DNA of 64,000 nt from Amycolatopsis sp. DSM 110486 (GCF_019468465.1 NZ_CP080519.1:8673001-8737000); one strand, 5' to 3'. Positions 35,539-45,252 are shown, counted from the first letter of the stretch. Notes: a model not told the origin generated them from the letters alone. Translations and numbers: made by a program.

Positions 35539-35577
35539 AGGACGCCGCACCACACTCGCGGTGTGGTGCGGCGTCCT
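35539..35577. terminator. strong bidirectional terminator hairpin
   Basis: A 17-bp perfect stem AGGACGCCGCACCACAC / GTGTGGTGCGGCGTCCT with a 5-base loop. It lies between a plus-strand gene end at 35540 and the minus-strand LamG gene end at 35590, so it can serve both directions. Confidence 0.85.
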
Positions 35578-35589
35578 GTCAGCGGCTTC

Positions 35590-35890
35590 TCAGTTGATTT
35601 GTTGGGCGAGCGCCGTTACCTGGGTGGGTGTGAGGGTGTAGTTCCAGGCTTGCAGGTGGCTGATGCTGCCGGGGAAGTAGAACGTACTCGTGCTGCCGTA
35701 TTTGCCTCGGCCGATGGTGAAGGGGCCGGTGGCGTTCCATCCGGTGACGTCGGTGACGGTTTGGGCGAGTGTTCCGTTGATGTAGAGGGCCATGGTGTGG
35801 GTGGGCGTACCCGGTGCTGCCGTCGGTGGTCAGGACGGTGCCGCGGGTGGCGTCTGGTGTGTAGGTGGCGCCTGCGGTGAGTGTTGCGGG
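35590..35890 (-). pseudogene. LamG/concanavalin-like domain protein, C-terminal fragment with deletion
   Basis: The minus strand from 35890 first reads VNPATLTAGATYTPDATRG and TVLTTDGSTGYA, the opening strands of a LamG domain. After a frame change it reads MALYINGTLAQTVTDVTGWN, GPFTIGRGKYGSTSTFYFPG and SISHLQAWNYTLTPTQVTAL, the closing strands ending in a stop. About 70 residues in the middle are missing. LamG domains in actinomycetes usually sit at the end of large secreted or Rhs-like proteins. The junction at about 35890 abuts the toxin-tail remnant on the other strand. Confidence 0.65.
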
Positions 35891-35944
35891 GTTTACAGAA
35901 AACGTGTGATCAACAACGACCCGTTCTGGGTAACGATCACGTAG
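35891..35944 (+). pseudogene. toxin-tail remnant ending NDPFWVTIT
   Basis: Eighteen codons, the last reading RVINNDPFWVTIT and stop. They match the end of the tail at 1881-2108 (NRVVDNDPFWVTIV), including the upstream DNA GAAAA/CGTGTG. Everything before it is lost. The intact immunity-like gene begins 16 bases downstream, so this is the surviving end of its former operon partner. Confidence 0.65.
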
Positions 35945-35960
35945 CCGAGCGAGGGGACGC

Positions 35961-36482
35961 ATGAACAAGCCGGTGAGGACAACAACCGCTGACCTGCACA
36001 TGAGTCACGGTCACTTCGTCATCAGGGACGTGAGTGCGGACTTGCCCGCGCCACGCCTTGCCCGCGTCAACGGTTTCGTGGGGACGGATCTCGCCAACGG
36101 CGCGGTTGTCCTCACCGGCATCCATACGGGTTCGGTCACCGTGACCCTGCAACTGCTCGACACCGCACCCGACTCGGTCGACCTCGACGGCTGGGACGAA
36201 GTCGCCGAAGTCTCGGTCGAGTCGGAGTACGGAGAACTCATCGTGCACGGCATCATGGAAGACCCGCCGGATTTCCCCGAGCTGGCCCACACAGGACCCG
36301 GCACCTACCGGGTACGCGTGCACGCCCGCGGCCGCGACATCGCCCCCCATCTCAACGTCCAGGAACCCGTCGAGAACTACCTGCTTTCCGTGTGGCCGGC
36401 ACCGGAAGCACCCGACGTCGTCTACAAACAGTCGGACGAGCGCGGACAGGAATACCGGGCAGCACGGAAGCCGAGACCCTGA
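35961..36482 (+). CDS. immunity-like protein, intact copy
   Basis: 173 residues from ATG 35961 with GAGGGGA upstream. The fold is likely all-beta: NGFVGTDLANGAVVLTGIHT, GSVTVTLQLLDTAPDSVDLD, GWDEVAEVSVESEYGELIVH, GPGTYRVRVHARGRD, then VENYLLSVWPAPEAPDVVYK. Similar proteins are scattered through actinomycete genomes without a known role. A broken paralogue lies at 1492-1862, also directly behind a tail ending NDPFWVTI. The fixed gene order suggests that this protein neutralises or chaperones the upstream product; as the partner is gone, it is now an orphan. Function not shown. Confidence 0.7.
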   Translation: MNKPVRTTTADLHMSHGHFVIRDVSADLPAPRLARVNGFVGTDLANGAVVLTGIHTGSVTVTLQLLDTAPDSVDLDGWDEVAEVSVESEYGELIVHGIMEDPPDFPELAHTGPGTYRVRVHARGRDIAPHLNVQEPVENYLLSVWPAPEAPDVVYKQSDERGQEYRAARKPRP

Positions 36483-36609
36483 CGTGTTGAGGCGGCCGCG
36501 CCGGTGATCTTTCCTGGAGACGAGTTTCGCGAGGCCGGTTTGAGGCAAGCGTGGAACGTCCTGTCCTCCGACGCCTGCCCGTGGTGCACGGGCGTGGCAG
36601 GATTCCGGC

Positions 36610-37128
36610 GTGGCAGCGCGCAAGAACCCCGAGTACCCGAAGGCGCCGGCGGTCCTGACTGGCGGCCGGCCGTGGCGCGTCGACCGGGGCGCGACGGGCT
36701 TTTGGGACGCGGGTGGAAAACCGTTGCCCAGCACGGACCTGACCCGCTTCCGCGCGGTCTGCTTCGCGGCGGCGAGGACCGCTGGCGGCCACGTCGGTGT
36801 GGTGACCCGCCTCGCGATGGCGACCTTCCACGCGGTCACGATCACCGGCCGCGGATGGTCCCGTACGGTCCTGTGTCACGCCCACCTCGCCGTGGTCGCG
36901 TTTCCGTCGGCACCACCGCAAGGCTGGGAATCGCCACGGACTTTCGATGAGCCGCCGGACTGGGCGGGGCAGTTCGCCCTGGCCGGGTTCCGGGTGCTCG
37001 GCCAAGTCGAACTCGCGACGCCGGTCGAGGCGTTGGACTTGTCCAGCCTCGCCGGGGCCGAACGCACCCAGGCGCGCCACTGGCGGCCGGCCACCCTGGG
37101 CGAGCTGCTGTTCAACTGCTGGGACTGA
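36610..37128 (+). CDS. conserved hypothetical protein
   Basis: 172 residues with a mixed alpha/beta composition: VLTGGRPWRVDRGATGFWDA, AVCFAAARTAGGHVGVVTRL, AMATFHAVTITGRGWSRTVL, CHAHLAVVAFPSAPP and the end HWRPATLGELLFNCWD. The closing W.P.T.GE.LFN.WD pattern recurs in actinobacterial proteins of unknown function. The frame is intact and rich in third-position GC. It follows the immunity-like gene by about 130 bases in the same direction. I cannot assign a role. Confidence 0.6.
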   Translation: MAARKNPEYPKAPAVLTGGRPWRVDRGATGFWDAGGKPLPSTDLTRFRAVCFAAARTAGGHVGVVTRLAMATFHAVTITGRGWSRTVLCHAHLAVVAFPSAPPQGWESPRTFDEPPDWAGQFALAGFRVLGQVELATPVEALDLSSLAGAERTQARHWRPATLGELLFNCWD

Positions 37129-37526
37129 CCAGAGTCGGCCGGGAACCGACCGGAGCCCCGGCAGATCACCGACGCGCTGCGCGGTGGGCCGCGAAGGCGG
37201 ACGGTGGTGCGGACATTCCGCTGGTGCGAGAGCTGAACAACCGACACGGCCAAGCGGCGCACCGCAGCCTGGCGGATCGGCGGCGCAGTTGAGAAACGGC
37301 CGGTGCCACCCCATCGAGATTGATCATCTCTGGGCCATTCGAGTGCGGCTCGTTCGATCTTCTTCCCCGCGGAGCTCCGCCCACAGCACGAGCGCAGGTG
37401 GTGACCTCCGCCATGCAACGGGTTGGACGCTGCGCTCCGTCTACCCATCACCGGCTGCCCAGCGCTGGTACCCGACGGGCGCCGGCGAAGAGTCTGCTCG
37501 CACGAACCCGACGGAGGGCGGAAGAC
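37129..37526. other. intergenic stretch with one C-terminal fragment
   Basis: The frame 37164-37292 reads ARWAAKADGGADIPLVRELN and NRHGQAAHRSLADRRRS, coding-like but without a start or a known family. Nothing else is visible. GGAGGG lies at 37513-37518, ahead of the next gene. Confidence 0.3.
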
Positions 37527-37871
37527 ATGAACGTTCCCACAGCTGACGGCACGGTACGCATGCTGCTGCTCGCCGCCGACGTCGACGAGCCGGGCACTGT
37601 TCAGCTCGACGCGGTCATCCCCTACCAGGTGGGCGTCGACGGCATCGTGTACTGGAATGCGCCCTGCGAATCCGGGTTGACCTTCGTGCTCCTTAACCTC
37701 GATCCCACAGATCTGCCCAGCGGCGTTGTGCACCAGCGGCCCGACGGTTCCGAAGTGCTGCGCACGATCGACGGCTACCGCCTGGAGGTCGACACCGGAA
37801 ACGGAGTGGCCGTCTTCGCACCGAACGGACAGCGTCGATCGGTGGCCGGAATCTTCCTCGTCAAGCCCTAG
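37527..37871 (+). CDS. hypothetical protein
   Basis: 114 residues from ATG 37527, preceded by GGAGGG. It alternates short beta-like stretches (VRMLLLAADVDEPGTVQLDA, GIVYWNAPCESGLTFVLLNL, DGYRLEVDTGNGVAVFAPNG, VAGIFLVKP) with charged turns. There is no signal peptide or membrane segment. I do not recognise the family. The start site and codon use support a real gene. Confidence 0.5.
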   Translation: MNVPTADGTVRMLLLAADVDEPGTVQLDAVIPYQVGVDGIVYWNAPCESGLTFVLLNLDPTDLPSGVVHQRPDGSEVLRTIDGYRLEVDTGNGVAVFAPNGQRRSVAGIFLVKP

Positions 37872-38038
37872 CTGCCGGCGCCCGCCTGGCCCGCCGGTAA
37901 CGGCATCGGCGGCGAGGGCGGTCGGGCCGTGTGCGCACCGAGGACTCGGCCGACGAGCGGCCAACGCGGCTGCTCGCCGCGTGGCGCCGCGGGTCAAGGC
38001 AGAACCTTTCGCGCCGTCGCCGGACGTCGCAACGATGA

Positions 38039-38344
38039 AGTACCTGTGGTCGGTACCGGAAGTCATACCGGGAAGACCCGGCACTCGTCGGCGCGGTCGA
38101 CGAGGACCACGCCGACCGGTTCTGGCTGGAGCTGGCCGGGCGGACGGTCGGTGACTGCGCCCCCCAGCGTTTCGCGAAGCCCGTGACGGTTCGCGCTGAC
38201 GCGACGTTGTTCGAGGCCGCCGTGTTGATGGCCCGGCAGCACAGCCCGCTCGTGGCCGTTGTCGACGACATGGGCGTGCTCGTCGGCGCCATCACCCTCG
38301 AGCGGCTGATCACGGGGCTGGCGGTGTTCGGCCCCGAGGAATAG
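38039..38344 (+). pseudogene. CBS-domain protein, 5'-truncated
   Basis: The open frame after the TGA at 38036 has no start codon. It reads [40 protein letters not shown], and the CBS half [20 protein letters not shown] followed by [20 protein letters not shown]. Full-length relatives carry another CBS half in front and are encoded directly upstream of ArsB/NhaD-like transporters, exactly the neighbour here. They are thought to regulate the transporter by nucleotide binding. The N-terminal half is lost. Confidence 0.68.
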
Positions 38345-38483
38345 TGCGCACCCGGGCCATCTGCCGAAGCCGTCGGCGACGGCACCTAGGTTCGGAGGTT
38401 CGTGTGGTGCGTCATTCTGCCGCCGATGACGTTGCTCGTCGCCCCGTCCGGGTCCGGTGTGCCTGGCCGCGGGGAGGGTCGCC

Positions 38484-39670
38484 GTGACTGCGGTTCTCTC
38501 GCTGGCGATCTTCGTCGTCGCGTTCTTCTTCATCGCTACGGAGAAGGCCGACAAGACGAAAGTGGCGCTGGTCGCCGCCGGTCTCATGGCGGTGCTGGGC
38601 CTGATCCCGGGTACCGAGGTGTTTTTCTCCGAGCATGCGGGCGTCGACTGGAATGTCATCTTCCTTCTCTTCGGCATGATGGTCATCGTCGGGATCATCA
38701 AGCAGACCGGCGTGTTCGGCTACCTCGCCATCTGGGCGGCCAAAAGGGCCAAAGGCCGGCCCTACCGGCTGATGGTGATGTTCATGACGATCACGGCGAT
38801 CGCTTCCCCGTTCCTGGACAACGTCACCACGATCATGCTGGTCGCCCCGGTCACGGTGGTCGTCTGCAACCGGCTGCGCATCCCCGCCCAGCCCTATCTG
38901 ATCGCCGAGATCCTCGCGTCCAATATCGGTGGCGCGGCCACGTTGATCGGCGATCCTCCCAACATCATCATCGGCAGCCGCGCCGGGCTCACGTTCACCG
39001 ACTTCCTCGTCCACATGGCACCGATCGTGGTGATCGTCTTCGTGGCTTTCGTGCTGTTCACCAGACTGTTGTTCCGCAAGTCTTTCCGCTACCACCCCGA
39101 GCACGTGGCCGCGGTGCTGGCTCTGCACGAACGGCGCGCGATCACCGATCCGCGCATGCTGCGCCGTTGCCTGGTCGTGTTCGCCGCGGTAGTGCTCTGC
39201 TTCGGGCTGCATTCCGTGCTCCGCTCGTCTTCTTCATGAGCTTGTTCGTGATGGTCGCCGGGCTCGCGCACACCGGCGTCATCGAGACCGCCGGCGGCTG
39301 GACGATACAGATTTTCGGCGACAACCACCTCGCCGCGGCAACCGCGTTGCTCTTCGGATCGAGCGCGCTGGGCGCGTTCTTCGACAACATCCCCTACGTT
39401 GCCACCATGACTCCGATCGTCGAAGGCATGGTCGCCGAGGTACCCGACGCCCAGACGGGACAAGCCCTCTGGTGGGCCTTCGCGCTCGGAGCCGACTTCG
39501 GCGGCAACGGCACCGCGGTCGCGGCCAGCGCCGACGTCGTCGCCATCGGCATCGCCGCCCGCACCGGCCACGCCATCAGCTTCTGGCAGTTCACCCGCTA
39601 CGGCCTTGTCGTCACTGTCCTCAGTACGGCGATGGCTTGGGGATACGTCTGGCTGCGCTACTTCACCTGA
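38484..39670 (+). pseudogene. ArsB/NhaD-like ion transporter with frameshift and deletion
   Basis: From GTG 38484 (GGGAGGG upstream) the first frame encodes about eight membrane segments: LSLAIFVVAFFFIATEKADK, VDWNVIFLLFGMMVIVGII, SPFLDNVTTIMLVAPVTVVV, GDPPNIIIGS and VVIVFVAFVLFTRLL. It ends with LHSVLRSSSS at 39236. The next frame resumes VFFMSLFVMVAGLAHTGVIE, ALGAFFDNIPYVATMTPIVE and GADFGGNGTAVAASADVVAI. About 40 residues between the halves are missing besides the frame change, so this is real gene damage, not a single base error. The two FDN/LDN-P(Y/V) hairpins mark the Na+/H+ or arsenite antiporter superfamily. Confidence 0.75.
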
Positions 39671-39704
39671 CTCCCGTCGCCCCACAGAGCCGGCTCGTGA
39701 CAGC

Positions 39705-40519
39705 CACCCTCACGGCGTTGCGGAAGCAAAGCGGCAGCATCGCCTGGCGATCGGTCTCCAGCAGTTCGACCGGTCGGCCCTGGATCGCCCGGACGATCCG
39801 GTTGTTCGCCGTGGCCAGCCACTCGTCGAGCTGGGTGTTGAAGCCCGCGGGACCGGTGAAGACCCGGCCGGGCAGAAACGAGGTCTCCAGGAACTGGTTG
39901 TTCCGCTCGACCATGCCCTTGAACTCACGGTCTCGCGGCGGCGCGAGCACGATCTTCGTGGCCAGGGTGCCGGCGAACGCCGCCGCCGGGGTGCTCACCC
40001 GCGCGGTCCCGCCGATCGCGAACTCCCGGTCCCAGACCAGCCGCTTCGTGACTCGTCCGATCCCGTTGATCCGCTGCCACATCCCGGACAGAATTTCCCC
40101 GGCCTGCCGCGACGCGTTCCTGACCCGCGGCGACCGGGATCCGCGGCTCGTGGGAACCACAGGTCGCACTGGGCGATCTGGCCGGGCTCGTAAACCACCC
40201 GGTCGACCGGGTCGATCCCCGCATACTCCGGCCGCGACGCCGCCAGCTTCTTCTTCAGCGGCGACATCGAGTACAGCCACCCGATCTTCTGCGCGATCAC
40301 CGGTCCCGGCATCCGCGGCCACTCCGCCGGCAACACCCGGATCTGCGGCTCGAACGCATCCCGCCAACGACCCCTGCGCAGCCCGTTGATACGACGGCGC
40401 CCCTTCTATCTCAACGCCGCCCGAACCGTGTTCCGCGCGATCCCCAACCGCTGGTCAATCTCCTTGATCGGCACGCCCTCAGCCCGATGCAACCGGGGGA
40501 TCTCCGCCCAGTCCTCCAC
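39705..40519 (-). pseudogene. IS21 family IstA transposase, frameshifted and truncated
   Basis: From GTG 40519 the minus strand reads DWAEIPRLHRAEGVPIKEID and QRLGIARNTVRAAL, then a stop. It continues WPRMPGPVIAQKIGWLYSMS and VDRVVYEPGQIAQCDLWFPR (catalytic Asp), changes frame, and continues GRVTKRLVWDREFAIGGTAR, FKGMVERNNQFLETSFLPG (catalytic Glu) and NNRIVRAIQGRPVELLE before the homology ends. The DNA-binding C-terminus and the partner gene istB are missing. Upstream, two TTGACCCCC/CTGACCCCC copies at 40530-40580 look like the left IS end. Confidence 0.78.
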
Positions 40520-40585
40520 GTTCAACACCCTCCTACATCAGAGGGGGTCAACTTTCGGAAGACTCCTGGGGGTCAGTTTTCACGA

Positions 40586-41437
40586 GTCGGCGGCACGGCG
40601 GCGTACACAACTTCGCTCATGGCGACATCGCGGAGGGTTCGTCGACCTCGCGAGCGTCGGCTGCCCGCCGACGCCCGACGTCCTTGGCCACGCATAGCAA
40701 CTGTCTCCCATGATCGCCGAGAACGGCAGGCGTGAAACCCGAAGTGCTGGGCGCCGATCACCAAGTCCTGGGATACGGCCACCTCCGGTTCAACCGCTGC
40801 TGTCACAGGCTACGTGCGGCTCGTTGGATTCGGGGCCGCGCGCTCGCACCCGCTGGCGGTTGACAGGGACACCGAGCGACCTTGTCGGTGAGGATTTCAT
40901 ACGGATCAGCACGATGGGCGTGCGTCGATACCACGGTTCCTCGAGCGGCTCCCACGCCTACGACCGGCTCGCCTGCGCGCCCGACACGTTCCCGCACTGA
41001 AGCAGCCAGGCGCAAGGCGCGAGTTCACCATTTTTGCCGAGGTCACGCTCTCCTGACCACCCGGCGCATACCTCCGAATGTTCGACCGAGGACGAACGTA
41101 GGCTCCGTGACGGGATGGGTGGGTGTGATTCCTCAACCGCGGTTACCGCCGCCGGTCGGTACGTACGCTGCGACGGCCCGGCGGTTCAGGCGGACCGTGA
41201 CGGGGGTCCGTGTGGCTTCACCGGTCGGGGACGGGTCTTCCTGCGGCTCCTCGAAGGTAGGCCGTCACGGCGGCGCGCCCACCGCGACGGGACTTGTTGC
41301 GGCCCGGTGGCAGTTTGCCCTCCTGGTCTGTTTCAAGGTTCGGGGCAGGCCTGGTAGCTCAGTACGGACTGAAGTTCGCTACTCCCGACTGGCTGGCAGA
41401 CGTCATCGCCCGGTGCAGGCTCCGGAAGAAGCCCCTC
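40586..41437. other. long stretch without a recognised gene
   Basis: No supported gene on either strand. It contains the 27-base block at 41067-41093 shared with the SDR gene leader at 48046-48072. Confidence 0.45.
41067..41093 (-). repeat. leader-sequence block shared with the SDR gene
   Basis: Twenty-six of 27 bases match 48046-48072, which is the ribosome site and upstream region of the SDR gene. Read on the minus strand both give TCGAACATTCGGAGGTATG. No SDR gene follows here, so this is probably a relic of a duplicated leader or an isolated operator. Confidence 0.6.
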
Positions 41438-42355
41438 TCAACCGGTTGACGCGCCGTGTAACGCAAGAGAGACGAGCGGATGGTCGTGCAGGTTCTCACC
41501 CACACCGGGTAGGTCTGCCCGTACCTTGACGCCGACTTCGCGCAGCTGGTCGGCCGGTCCCACTCCTGACACCATCAGCAGTTGCGCCGAGCCGAACGCG
41601 CCGGCGGTGAGGACGACCTCACCCCGAGCCTCGACCGTATGCTCCTCGCCGTCCCTGACGTAGACGACACCGCGGCATCTCTGCCTCTCGAGGACGAGCC
41701 TGGAGGCGAAAGCGCGGTCGACGACGGTGAGATTGCGGCGATGCAGGATCGGGCGCAGGTAGGCGTCAGCGGCGGACTGTCGCTTCCTACCGACGACATT
41801 CACTTCAATCCACGACGAGCCCTCGCCTTGTGCCCCATTGAGGTCGTCGCGGTAGGAATGGCCCGTTTCGATCGCGGCGCCTAGAAGGGACTCGAACAGT
41901 GGATGGGTGTCGGGGGCAGGCGCCACTGTAATCGGTCCACTGGTTCCCCGGTACGCTGGATCGCGTCCCGGCGCGCTCTCGCTGCGCTTCAGAAACGGCA
42001 GCATCTCCTGATAATTCCACCCCACCGCACCTCCCTTCTCCCAAGCGTCGTAACTGAGAGCGTGCCCGCGGATATGCATCAATGCGTTGATACTGCTCGA
42101 TCCCCCGAGAACTTTTCCCCGCGGAACGGGATGCACGGCGCCTTCAGTGTGCGTCTGGGGAGTTGTGGAGAACGCCCAGTCTGCCCCCGTGCCAGCCAGC
42201 GACAACCAGGAACCCGGGTCCGACACGGCGGGAGGAGCGTCGGCGTTACCGGCCTCCAGGAGCATCACCGTCACCGTCGGGTCCGCGGAGAGCCGCGAGG
42301 CCAGGACGCATCCGGCTGTCCCGCCTCCAACCACGACAAAGTCATATTCTTCCAT
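41438..42355 (-). pseudogene. GMC family FAD oxidoreductase, C-terminus missing
   Basis: From ATG 42355 the protein begins EEYDFVVVGGGTAGCVLASR, the FAD-binding Rossmann motif, with the E of VMLLEAGNAD. It has the family signatures HPVPRGKVLGGSSSINALMH and VVLTAGAFGSAQLLMVSGVG and reaches DLPGVGENLHDHPLVSL near residue 300. It then hits unrelated sequence and a stop. Full GMC enzymes have about 500-550 residues; the substrate-binding half with the catalytic His/Asn pair is gone. Substrates of the family include choline and other alcohols. Confidence 0.82.
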
Positions 42356-42976
42356 GATCATCCAAAAAAGTAACGGTCGCTTGTGAAAACACGCCAAAAT
42401 TTGACCTGCGGGCCACATTAAAGACAGCAAATATGGTGGAAATCACAGCATTGAGGGGCTGGCATAGCTGGTGTTGAACCCCGAATCAGAACGGATGGGG
42501 TAGTCATCGCAAAAGACCCTTCGAAAGCGTGACGAACGTGCGCGCCGACCTACCCCACTTACACGTTAGCCATGCTAGTTGCGTTCAGCGTCATGATCAC
42601 GGTCACAAGGCTGCCGAGGCGTTGCCGGTCCCGTGCCCGAGCGCTTCCCTGCCCTGAATGGCGTGGATGCGCACGCGGCCACGGTGACCACCGACGCCCA
42701 CCCTCGCCTGAACCGGCCGGTAGCTGACTCGGCGGGTAGCCGTCCGGCTGCGCGCGACTATTTGGAGTCGCCGCGGGGTGAAGCAGCAGCAAACGAAAGA
42801 TCCAGACGGTGCGGACCGCGCTCTCACTGATTGGATGAACTTTGGGCAAAACTGCAAACCTGCGGGTCGTTCGAACTGCCCTAAGTGCAGGGAAGTGCGG
42901 CGCGTTCGTCCCGATCAGCGGTGCCGGCGAGTGTCTGGCTGGGAATATTGCTGTGGCCCATCTGGTAGAAGGAGTC
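42356..42976. other. intergenic stretch, no recognised gene
   Basis: Moderately AT-rich near 42400-42560, probably the promoter regions of the flanking divergent genes. No gene is supported. A ribosome site GAAGGAG stands at about 42967. Confidence 0.4.
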
Positions 42977-43810
42977 ATGGACTTTGGGATCTCGACGTTT
43001 GTGACTGATGAAGGCATCCGGCCCGACGTGCTGGGTGAGGCCCTGGAGGAGCGGGGCTTCGACTCGCTGTTCCTGGCCGAGCATTCGCACATCCCCGTGA
43101 GCCGGAAGAGCCCCCACCCCCGCTACGACGACATCCCGCGCTGGTACTACCGCACGCTGGACCCGTTCGTCGCGCTGACCGCGGCCGCGGTGAACACGTC
43201 GAACCTTGTGCTGGGCACGGGCATCGCGTTGCTGATCCAGCGCGATGTGTTCTACACGGCCAAGGAGGTCGCGTCACTCGACCTGGTGTCGCGCGGGCGG
43301 GTGGCGTTCGGCGTCGGCGTGGGCTGGAACCGCGAGGAGACGGCCAACCACGGCATCGACCTGCGCACCCGCGGTGAGCGGCTCGACGAGCAGATCGAGG
43401 CGCTCAAGGCGATCTGGACCCAGGAGCAGGCCGAATATCACGGCAAGCACGTCGACTTCGACCCGATCTTCGCCTGGCCCAAGCCCGTGCAGACCCCGCA
43501 CCCGCCGATCTACATCGGCGGAGGGAGCCCGGCCGCGCTGCGCCGGCTCGCCCGCCACGGTGACGCTTGGCTGCCGACCCAGCAGACCTCCGCCGACGAG
43601 ATCCGCCGCGTCCGCGACTGGCTCGGTGAACAGGGTCGCACCAACGTGCCGTTCACCGTTTTCGGCGACGGCTCCACCGACGCCGACGCGATCAAGCGTT
43701 TCGCCGAAGCCGGCGTCGAGCGCTACACGTTCCTGCTGCCCACGCTGCCCGAAGCCGAGACACTCACCGCCCTCGACGACCTCGCACGGCTGGCGGCAGA
43801 TCACCGGTGA
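42977..43810 (+). CDS. F420-dependent LLM class oxidoreductase
   Basis: 277 residues from ATG 42977 (GAAGGAG upstream). The luciferase-like fold is shown by MDFGISTFVTDEGI, LEERGFDSLFLAEHSHIPV, LDPFVALTAAAVNTSNLVLG, YTAKEVASLDLVSRGRVAFG, VGVGWNREETANHG and HPPIYIGGGSPAALRRLARH. The GVGWN..E pattern marks the F420-binding actinobacterial subgroup. These enzymes use reduced or oxidised F420 on alcohols, ketones or xenobiotics. The gene is intact; a remnant of a second copy follows it. Confidence 0.88.
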   Translation: MDFGISTFVTDEGIRPDVLGEALEERGFDSLFLAEHSHIPVSRKSPHPRYDDIPRWYYRTLDPFVALTAAAVNTSNLVLGTGIALLIQRDVFYTAKEVASLDLVSRGRVAFGVGVGWNREETANHGIDLRTRGERLDEQIEALKAIWTQEQAEYHGKHVDFDPIFAWPKPVQTPHPPIYIGGGSPAALRRLARHGDAWLPTQQTSADEIRRVRDWLGEQGRTNVPFTVFGDGSTDADAIKRFAEAGVERYTFLLPTLPEAETLTALDDLARLAADHR

Positions 43811-43842
43811 ACCGCGGTTTTATGCGCATGCGAGGTTCGGGA

Positions 43843-43945
43843 TAGTTCGCCACGGACGAGGGCATCCGTCCCGAAGCACTGTTCGTCGGAGAGCGCTCGC
43901 GCATCCTTGCCGGCCGGCAGTCGCCGCGCCCGGCCGGTACCTGCG
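43843..43945 (+). pseudogene. N-terminal remnant of a second LLM oxidoreductase
   Basis: The peptide FATDEGIRPEALFVGERSRI, then LAGRQSPRPAG, parallels FVTDEGIRPDVLGEALEERG and the PVSRKSPHPR block of the gene just upstream, with an internal gap. Only about 34 codons remain. It indicates an old tandem duplication, now largely deleted. Confidence 0.5.
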
Positions 43946-44405
43946 CCGCAGCCTGCTGCGCGGCGCCGCGGCGCGAACTCGTTCCGCGCGCACGCCGCTA
44001 CTGTCCGCGCGACCGCCGATTCCGTGCACTTGCGCGCGGCTCGGTACCTCTACGCCATCGCCGCTGAAGTCCACGGTCTTCTGCCAGATCTCCCGTAACC
44101 TCGGCCACGTCAGCCTCGCCACCACTGAGGCCTACCTCGAACAAGGCCGCTACCGGGCCGGCACCACCGACCCCCCCTGACCTCATCACCGCAGGTGAAG
44201 GAACCGCTCCTGCTATTCAGCCGGAACACCACGCGTTGACGGGTGCGCGAGCTGGTCGTGGCAGCGGTCAGCCCGGTTATGGACGACTAGCTGTTGCGGG
44301 GCATGACGTTGGTGACGCGGGCGAGGGCCGGAGACGAGGGACGGGTCTTTCAGCGGCAGGATGAGAAGTGCGACCAACACATCCGCCAAGCAGAAAGACC
44401 CGTCC
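43946..44405. other. fragment-rich stretch without an intact gene
   Basis: Apart from the recombinase tail at 44075-44180 I see only short unrecognised frames. Confidence 0.4.
44075..44180 (+). pseudogene. tyrosine recombinase C-terminal fragment
   Basis: The frame reads VFCQISRNLGHVSLATTEAY and LEQGRYRAGTTDPP before a stop. I-S-x-x-L-G-H-x-S-x-x-T-T-x-x-Y is the box II end of tyrosine recombinases, with the active-site His and nucleophile Tyr. No other part of the integrase is present. Confidence 0.6.
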
Positions 44406-44527
44406 ATGCACCACCGTAATGCCCCGCTGTCGGTCGAGGGCCGCCGCCGGCTCGTCGCGCGTTGCCAGACTCGCCCGATCGCCCACGTCGCCGCCGAGAT
44501 GGGCATCTCCCGCCAATGCGCATCCAG
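44406..44527 (+). pseudogene. IS481 family transposase N-terminal fragment
   Basis: ATG 44406 gives MHHRNAPLSVEGRRRLVARC and IAHVAAEMGISRQCAS, the first helix-turn-helix of an IS481 transposase. The homology stops after about 40 residues; no catalytic core follows. It is a different copy from the remnant at 27724-28425, which lacks this N-terminus. Confidence 0.65.
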
Positions 44528-45124
44528 GCTCCAACCTCCGCGTCGGCGAGCACGGCTCCGACTGCGAGGGAACCTGCGGTAGATGGTGGTCGAGTCCATC
44601 GGCGTCGACGCGCTCGACAACGCGGCGAACGTGATCGGCGAACTCGCCGGGACAGCAAACTGTGGTAGAGGGGTTGCCCGACGTGGGGTTGGTTCCTCTT
44701 GACGGTGGAGCCGGGGTGAGAGCATCTCGCAGCGTCCACTGTGGAATACCCGCGGTCGGGCAGCGTTGCAAGTCATTGCTGGTGCGGTGGTGTCCTCGGG
44801 CTCCACCCACTGGCCTCCCGGGCCGCGAGTCTTCGGCTCCGGGCTGCGGCACTCGCCTGGAGGCGACCCCGCGCCGGCTTCATGCCACCCGTTCCGCTGC
44901 ATCCCTCCCCACAGCAGCTCGGGGGGCTGATGTGCTTCCTGCTCATCCCGCCGGACTCCCGAGCGCGGCGGGAGCGGGGCATCCAGTCCCACCACGAATG
45001 AACTCCCGCTCGCACCCACCGACCCCCAGCGACAAGGCGGGGCGGGACCGAGTGCCGGCGGAGGGTAAAGACCCCGGACAAGGAGACGCTGTCTTCGTGG
45101 CTAACGAACCAGGAGGGAGCACGA
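44528..45124. other. stretch without a recognised gene; 3' part is the nitroreductase leader
   Basis: No gene is supported. Bases 45060-45124 match the upstream region of the inverted paralogue at 49368-49433 (GTGGCTAACGAACCAGGAGG in both), so the leader was duplicated together with the gene. Confidence 0.5.
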
Positions 45125-45252
45125 ATGCTTGAGGGTGACGAGCACGTCGGCCGCTACGAGGAGCCTGACGGCGAAGTCGGCCACGACCGGCGACCAGGGG
45201 TACCGACACTGGTCACCACTACCAAGGGCCGCAAACTCGTGTTGATCTACTA

